8,253 bases of DNA from Nitrospiraceae bacterium (GTDB lineage: Bacteria > Nitrospirota > Thermodesulfovibrionia > Thermodesulfovibrionales > UBA9159): positions 594 through 8,846 of the forward strand of contig DMNE01000069.1 in NCBI GenBank assembly GCA_003453735.1, written 5' to 3'. The notes beneath the pieces were generated by a model. The model did no database searches. It was not told the DNA's origin and saw only the letters and a list, made by a program, of their open reading frames with translations. This document shows, piece by piece, positions 4,681-8,253 of this stretch (the first letter of the stretch is position 1; each line of letters begins with the position of its first letter). A program made the position numbers and the translations under genes.

Positions 4681-6293
4681 TGTTCGGTGCCCTCCTTTCC
4701 CGGAAGGGGGTCAAGTCGCATATCAATGGTTCTCTCCTTCTCCCCTTTCATCACCAGGGCGTTGCCGACTAACTCATGAATCCCTGCTACGCCGACACCA
4801 GGAACCCAGTACTCCATGGCGGTCGAAAGGGTGGCCCTGTCGATGGCACAGATATTGGCAAGCATATTCACACCATAATGTTCATGGACATGCCTTACGG
4901 CATTTGCCCTTGGAAAGCCGCCTCTCAGTCTCAACTCCATATTTTCCGATGCATTCAATCCAGTTCCACTTCCGCAGCAAAAGGTCTTTTCCCTGATCGT
5001 GTCTTCATGCATCTCATAGAAATGGTTACAAGTGTTTTTGACAATGTATCGTGGTTCCTCCAAGATTCCCATCCCCCGGGAAGTGTTACAGGAATCATGA
5101 AAGGTCACCTTCAGGTGATCGTTCCGGCTCGGGTCGAGTTTCAGTTTGTTATTTTTTATCAGGTCGGCGGTAAATTCGGCGATGTGGACCATCTTTGTGG
5201 ATTTTGCATTCTCGAATCTTGTCCTGGTTATCGGGGAGACCGGCTCTTCGAGGAAATCTGCCGGTCCGTTCCAGGTATCCATGTACTGATGGATTACCCT
5301 CCACATGTGACCGCATTCCCCTCCGAGGATCCACTTTACTCCTAAGCGCTTGGCTTCTGCATAGATTTTAGAGTTCAGTCTTTTTGCCATCTCATTTGTG
5401 GTGAAGAAACCGAAGTTTCCACCTTCTGAAGCGTATGTGCTCCAGGTATAGTCAAGTCCAAGCTCGTGGAAGAGCATCAAATAGCCCATAGCGGTGTATG
5501 TACCCGGATTTGCAAAGAGATCGCCTGAAGGGGTGACGAAGAGTATCTCAGCGCCTTTCCGGTTAAAGGTGGGATTGATTTTGATGCCCGTTATCGTCTC
5601 TATATCATCAAGGAAGAATTCCAAGGTTGATGTTATTGTATGCGGCTCGAGACCCAGATGGTTTCCCTTCATGTAACATGCTGCCACAGGGCCTGCGATC
5701 CACCCGATATTCAACCCCAATAGGTTGGTAAGCTCCCTGCCCATCATCGTGATCTCGGCTTGATCGATGCCGTAGGGACAGAAGACCGAGCAGCGGCGGC
5801 ATTCGGTGCACTGGTAGAAATAATACCACCACTCCTTCAGCACATTAGCCGTAAGGTCTCTTGCCCCCGCAATCTTCCGTAGTATCTGTCCTGCCAGGGT
5901 GAAGTTCCCCCTGTATACTGACCTGAGAAGTTCGGCCCTGAGAACCGGCATATTCTTAGGGTCCCCGGTGCCGATGAAGAAATGGCATTTGTCGGCGCAG
6001 GCGCCACATCTGACGCAAATGTCCATGAATATCTTGAAAGACCGGTACTTTCCCAGCAGGTCCTTCATCCCTTCCAGGATTATCTTCTCCCAGTTTTCCG
6101 GCAGTTTCCAGTCCTCGTCATTCGGTCTCCATTCCCGTGCGTGAGGGAAGCCCACGGTTTCGAGTTCCTTCGCCTTTGCTGCGTGGCAGAACATATGCTC
6201 ACGTATCTCCACCGGGGTATTCATCCATCCCGTTTTCGGGGGAGTAAAATCTATTTTTGATAGTTCATTCGGTTTTGCAGTAAATTTTGCCAT
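4677..6293 (-). CDS. dsrK: DsrK, HdrD-like catalytic iron-sulfur subunit
   Basis: DsrK is the cytoplasmic catalytic subunit of DsrMKJOP, related to heterodisulfide reductase HdrD, and is thought to reduce the DsrC trisulfide with electrons delivered through DsrM. In the 538-residue product two ferredoxin-type [4Fe-4S] sites are visible: C93-x2-C96-x2-C99-x3-C103 and C162-x2-C165-x2-C168-x3-C172-P. The C-terminal half has the CCG-type region: GGEC327G, then C402 in FHDSCNTSRG, then C439-C440-G in FCCGSG, and C482 in NICAID. C402, C439/C440 and C482 would hold the special catalytic cluster. The final CxxC of canonical CCG domains is reduced to the single C482. There is no signal peptide or membrane segment. 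The start follows aaggag at good spacing and lies 2 bases after the dsrM stop; the stop overlaps dsrJ as ATGA. Confidence 0.97.
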   Translation of the reverse strand: MAKFTAKPNELSKIDFTPPKTGWMNTPVEIREHMFCHAAKAKELETVGFPHAREWRPNDEDWKLPENWEKIILEGMKDLLGKYRSFKIFMDICVRCGACADKCHFFIGTGDPKNMPVLRAELLRSVYRGNFTLAGQILRKIAGARDLTANVLKEWWYYFYQCTECRRCSVFCPYGIDQAEITMMGRELTNLLGLNIGWIAGPVAACYMKGNHLGLEPHTITSTLEFFLDDIETITGIKINPTFNRKGAEILFVTPSGDLFANPGTYTAMGYLMLFHELGLDYTWSTYASEGGNFGFFTTNEMAKRLNSKIYAEAKRLGVKWILGGECGHMWRVIHQYMDTWNGPADFLEEPVSPITRTRFENAKSTKMVHIAEFTADLIKNNKLKLDPSRNDHLKVTFHDSCNTSRGMGILEEPRYIVKNTCNHFYEMHEDTIREKTFCCGSGTGLNASENMELRLRGGFPRANAVRHVHEHYGVNMLANICAIDRATLSTAMEYWVPGVGVAGIHELVGNALVMKGEKERTIDMRLDPLPGKEGTEQ

Positions 6294-6295
6294 AG

Positions 6296-7288
6296 TTACT
6301 CCTTTTCTACAGGGATTCCAGCCGCTTTCATTTTTTCCCTGAAGTCGTTCTCATACTCTTCATAGGTATGCACTTTTACCGGATAATTCCATGGGTTGAC
6401 ATGCCTCTTCATGCGGCTGTTGTTAGCCATATTCCTCGTCGGGCTGAGGAAGATTCCCCCCATATGCATTAGCTTGCTGAAAGGAAAATAGGCAAGGAGA
6501 ATACTGACCAGGAACAGATGTATGTAAAAAAGGACACCTATCCCTTCAGGTATCACAGGTGTAAAGCTGATCAATCCCATCGCCAGTTGCTTCACGCCCG
6601 TGACATTTACCCTGAAAAAATATCTCATGAGGACACCCGAACCCGCAATGCCCAGGATCAGGAAAAGAGGGAAGTAGTCAGCAGGAAGCGAGATGTAGCG
6701 CATCTGCGGTACGAAAACCCTTCTGAGAAAGAGGTAAGTCACCGCCAACAGGATTACCAGATCGGAGAGATAAAGGAGTGGGGTGGCCACCTGGAAAAAA
6801 CTATCGAGGCCTTCAATCAATTTGATCGAGGAGGGCACCTGCTGGGTAAAGAACCTCAGGTGCCTGACTACGATGATGAGGAATGACCAGTGAAAGGCTA
6901 GGCCCGCCAACCAGAGCCATCTGGCCTCTCCGTAAGCAAGCTTCGCTCCTTCGTGCAATTGCGTTTTCAGGTTCCTGAACAGGGAACGGAAAAAGAACAC
7001 TTCCAAGGCCATGCGCCCGATGACCCCAAGAGTGCTGGACGGGTTGTCCAGTTTGTTTTGCTTGATCCACGGCAGGGATTTCTCCTGTCCGCAGGTGGTC
7101 GGAATGCAAAAGGGCACCGGCGAACTTCCCCATTTTAGGATGCGGTATATAAAGCCCCCGATGAACGTGGCGAAGGCAGCATAGGGAATGACCACTCCGA
7201 AAAGGTAGTGCAAGTTTGCTGCTTTTATCCCAGCGAAAGCTATCAGAGCAAGGGTTAGCACTACGAAAAAAGCGAATAGAGATCCCAT
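6296..7288 (-). CDS. dsrM: DsrM, haem b membrane subunit (NarI-like)
   Basis: DsrM is the di-haem cytochrome b subunit that connects menaquinone to the cytoplasmic DsrK. The 330-residue product has an N-terminal pair of helices (about 4-20 and 28-50), then a NarI-like helical core at about 125-145, 168-190, 204-223 and 249-270. Candidate haem ligands are His133 and His143 (LAFHWSFLIIVVRHLRFF) and His257 and His275 (YIHLFL and KLMHMGG). The cytoplasmic loop carries the PFCIPTTCGQEKSL motif at 59-72 that is typical of DsrM. The C-terminal tail, about 280-330, is charged and probably cytoplasmic, near DsrK. Start: gaggtaag lies just upstream of the ATG at 7288. The gene follows the RsbRD-type gene after 59 bases in which I see no promoter or hairpin, so they are probably cotranscribed. 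Confidence 0.96.
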   Translation of the reverse strand: MGSLFAFFVVLTLALIAFAGIKAANLHYLFGVVIPYAAFATFIGGFIYRILKWGSSPVPFCIPTTCGQEKSLPWIKQNKLDNPSSTLGVIGRMALEVFFFRSLFRNLKTQLHEGAKLAYGEARWLWLAGLAFHWSFLIIVVRHLRFFTQQVPSSIKLIEGLDSFFQVATPLLYLSDLVILLAVTYLFLRRVFVPQMRYISLPADYFPLFLILGIAGSGVLMRYFFRVNVTGVKQLAMGLISFTPVIPEGIGVLFYIHLFLVSILLAYFPFSKLMHMGGIFLSPTRNMANNSRMKRHVNPWNYPVKVHTYEEYENDFREKMKAAGIPVEKE

Positions 7289-7347
7289 TATTCTTACCTC
7301 TTCTTTTTATTCTTAAGTTAACACTAGAGGAGCGTCCATAGGTCTGG

Positions 7348-7857
7348 TTATTCTCCTTGGACCTCACCCATTAAATTAGCCCTTTGCAAAAGCCGAAAGG
7401 TCATATTCTTCACTTCGTTAGCCTTGAGCTCGTAGATCTTCTCCCGGCATTTCATATAGATATCAAAGGCGATGAGAGCAAGGGCGTCTATTCTAGACTC
7501 AAGTTCCAGTATCTCGTCGTCGGCGTTGGCCTTAGCGGTCTTCATCTCGTCTCTTATCATTTTTTTCAGGTCAAACATGAAGGCCAGGTCCTGCGAGGGT
7601 GTCAAACCCTGAACTGCCCTGATCCTGATAATATCGTCGAGGAACGGAGATATCTCACTAAGGGGTGTGTCCTGCAGAAGTCCTTCGAAGATCTTTTCTA
7701 ATCCCTGGGAAATCGTATAGCCAACCGGGTTGGTAAACTGTCTTTTTTGATTCTTTAAGAAACCTGATGTTTCGGCAGGATATGTCTCCAATACCTTATC
7801 GAACCACCTTTTCAGAATTGTGCCTCTTTTTTCTGAAAGGAGATCCTTAAGCTTCAT
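7348..7857 (-). CDS. RsbRD N-terminal-domain protein heading the dsrMKJOP operon
   Basis: The 169-residue product is all helical by pattern and resembles the N-terminal domain of RsbR/RsbRD (RsbT co-antagonist) proteins: LLSEKRGTILKRWFDKVLETYP at the start, NPVGYTISQGLE at 43-54, DDIIRIRAVQGLTPSQDLAF at 74-93, and a C-terminal helical tail to 169. This domain is a globin-like sensor fold in stressosome proteins. The STAS domain that normally follows is absent, so this is a stand-alone sensor-like domain. I recall similar genes just before dsrM in other sulfate reducers, which suggests a role in regulating or assembling the complex, but no function is shown. The start at 7857 is chosen for the ggggaggtg at 7861-7869; the longer frame from 7896 lacks a ribosome binding site. 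It has no signal peptide or membrane segment and no haem-binding motif such as CxxCH. Confidence 0.88.
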   Translation of the reverse strand: MKLKDLLSEKRGTILKRWFDKVLETYPAETSGFLKNQKRQFTNPVGYTISQGLEKIFEGLLQDTPLSEISPFLDDIIRIRAVQGLTPSQDLAFMFDLKKMIRDEMKTAKANADDEILELESRIDALALIAFDIYMKCREKIYELKANEVKNMTFRLLQRANLMGEVQGE

Positions 7858-7860
7858 CTT

Positions 7861-7869
7861 CACCTCCCC
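7861..7869 (-). promoter_or_regulatory. Ribosome binding site deciding the start of the RsbRD-type gene
   Basis: On the minus strand ggggaggtg lies with its ggagg core 5 bases before the ATG at 7857. The upstream in-frame ATG at 7896 has no comparable site, so the shorter product is preferred. Confidence 0.7.
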
Positions 7870-7935
7870 TTCCCCCGAAGTTAAGGACATCTGCACAGCA
7901 CTTTTTGGCAGAGGGCAAAAGACTCCCGTTTATCC

Positions 7936-7985
7936 GCCTTTGCTCGCAATGACAGGAGAACCCTTCGTCGAATGATTGCGAGAAT
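7936..7985. repeat. Degenerate interspersed repeat with internal inverted arms
   Basis: CTCGCAAT (7943-7950) and ATTGCGAG (7975-7982) are a perfect 8-base inverted repeat 24 bases apart. The motif gtcattgcgagc (minus strand) followed by an agg/gcg run is the core of short palindromic repeats scattered through many bacterial genomes, where it is typically tgtcattgcgagc(g/a)aag. It is imperfect here and its outer boundaries are unclear; a further related fragment, ggattgctttttcgg on the minus strand, lies near 7998-8013. The repeat sits in the spacer between dsrC and the RsbRD-type gene and could influence transcript stability. The call rests on memory of such repeats, not on other copies in this window. 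Confidence 0.4.
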
Positions 7986-8091
7986 CCCGTTAGAAGGGGA
8001 CCGAAAAAGCAATCCCCCCCGATATCTTTTTTCGAGAACTGCTGCAAGATGGTAAAAACTGCGTACTACCTATTTTTATTTTTTCCCTGGT

Positions 8092-8253
8092 TTAAACGCA
8101 GCCAGTCGGCTTTGGGAGACCGGCTATTTTACAAGCCTGTTTTGCGGGTCCGCCCGGATAGAGCTCATACAGATATTTCGTATTTCCCTTCTCAGGGCCC
8201 ATGACTTTGCCGATCTCTTTTACGAGGATCTTTATCATGGGGGCGATCTGGTA
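8092..8253 (-). CDS. dsrC: DsrC C-terminus (partial, runs off the right edge)
   Basis: The last 53 residues of a DsrC/TusE-family protein are present. DsrC is a small sulfur-carrier protein: in dissimilatory sulfite reduction, sulfur from DsrAB ends up as a trisulfide between its two C-terminal cysteines, and DsrK is thought to reduce it. The fragment shows the characteristic end: YELYPGGPAKQACKIAGLP, then KPTGCV and the stop. The two cysteines are separated by ten residues (C-x10-C), with the last one penultimate. Both redox cysteines are therefore present, which marks a true DsrC rather than a TusE-type homologue with only the terminal Cys. It is on the same strand as the dsrMKJOP operon and 234 bases upstream of the first start codon, so cotranscription is possible but not shown. 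No clear intrinsic terminator follows it. Confidence 0.96.
   Translation of the reverse strand, partial: YQIAPMIKILVKEIGKVMGPEKGNTKYLYELYPGGPAKQACKIAGLPKPTGCV

Noticed and set aside
4776..5345. Plus-strand open frame of 189 codons antisense to dsrK
   Set aside because: No recognisable motif, and it lies fully inside the well-supported dsrK.
6813..7367. Minus-strand open frame of 184 codons overlapping dsrM in another frame
   Set aside because: It is out of frame with dsrM, which has haem ligands and family motifs; this product is rich in Arg, Ser and His without pattern.
8100..8125. Hairpin at the dsrC 3' end (agccagtc / gaccggct) as a terminator
   Set aside because: The stem includes a G-U pair, lies within the coding sequence for the conserved C-terminal arm and is not followed by a proper T-run on the minus strand.
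1..8253. CRISPR arrays, tRNA or rRNA genes, complete insertion sequences
   Set aside because: No regularly spaced direct repeats, no cloverleaf or rRNA-like sequence, and no transposase gene with terminal repeats were seen on reading both strands.

Overview
The window comes from an anaerobic bacterium with dissimilatory sulfur metabolism. The minus strand, from the right edge to about 2290, carries the 3' end of dsrC, then a gene for an RsbRD N-terminal-domain protein, then a complete dsrM-dsrK-dsrJ-dsrO-dsrP operon for the membrane redox complex DsrMKJOP. The gene order, the subunit lengths and the RsbRD-type gene in front of dsrM fit sulfate/sulfite-reducing lineages such as Nitrospirota (Thermodesulfovibrio-like) or Desulfobacterota. 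This placement is inference from gene content: dsrAB, which would show reductive or oxidative direction, lies outside the window.

Layout. 1-1436 (plus strand) is a stress-related patch: a small two-helix membrane protein whose frame is open to the left edge, a decayed N-terminal fragment of a universal stress protein (USP), one intact tandem-domain USP, and a second decayed USP fragment. 1437-1748 is non-coding and ends in a clear sigma70-type promoter with an abutting inverted repeat. 1749-2090 (plus strand) encodes a small winged-helix protein, followed by a protein-like open stretch in the same frame after its stop. 2091-2289 separates this gene from the convergent dsr operon and holds a hairpin that may terminate the operon. 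2290-7857 (minus strand) is dsrP, dsrO, dsrJ, dsrK, dsrM and the RsbRD-type gene. 7858-8091 is a spacer with a degenerate repeat, and 8092-8253 is the end of dsrC.

How the genes work together. DsrC carries sulfite-derived sulfur as a trisulfide between its two C-terminal cysteines. DsrK, a cytoplasmic HdrD-like iron-sulfur protein, is thought to reduce that trisulfide. DsrM (haem b) and DsrP (NrfD-type) connect the complex to the membrane quinone pool. DsrJ (tri-haem cytochrome c) and DsrO (Tat-exported iron-sulfur protein) form the periplasmic side. dsrK-dsrJ and dsrJ-dsrO share ATGA overlaps, dsrO-dsrP overlap by 8 bases and dsrM-dsrK are 2 bases apart, so the subunits are almost certainly translated together. 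The RsbRD-domain protein suggests sensory or regulatory input into this respiratory module; its function is unproven.

I see no RNA gene, CRISPR array, complete insertion sequence or wholly new system. The most notable points are the coordinated loss of exactly one [4Fe-4S] site in DsrO, the RsbRD-domain gene heading the operon, and the two USP fossils around an intact USP.
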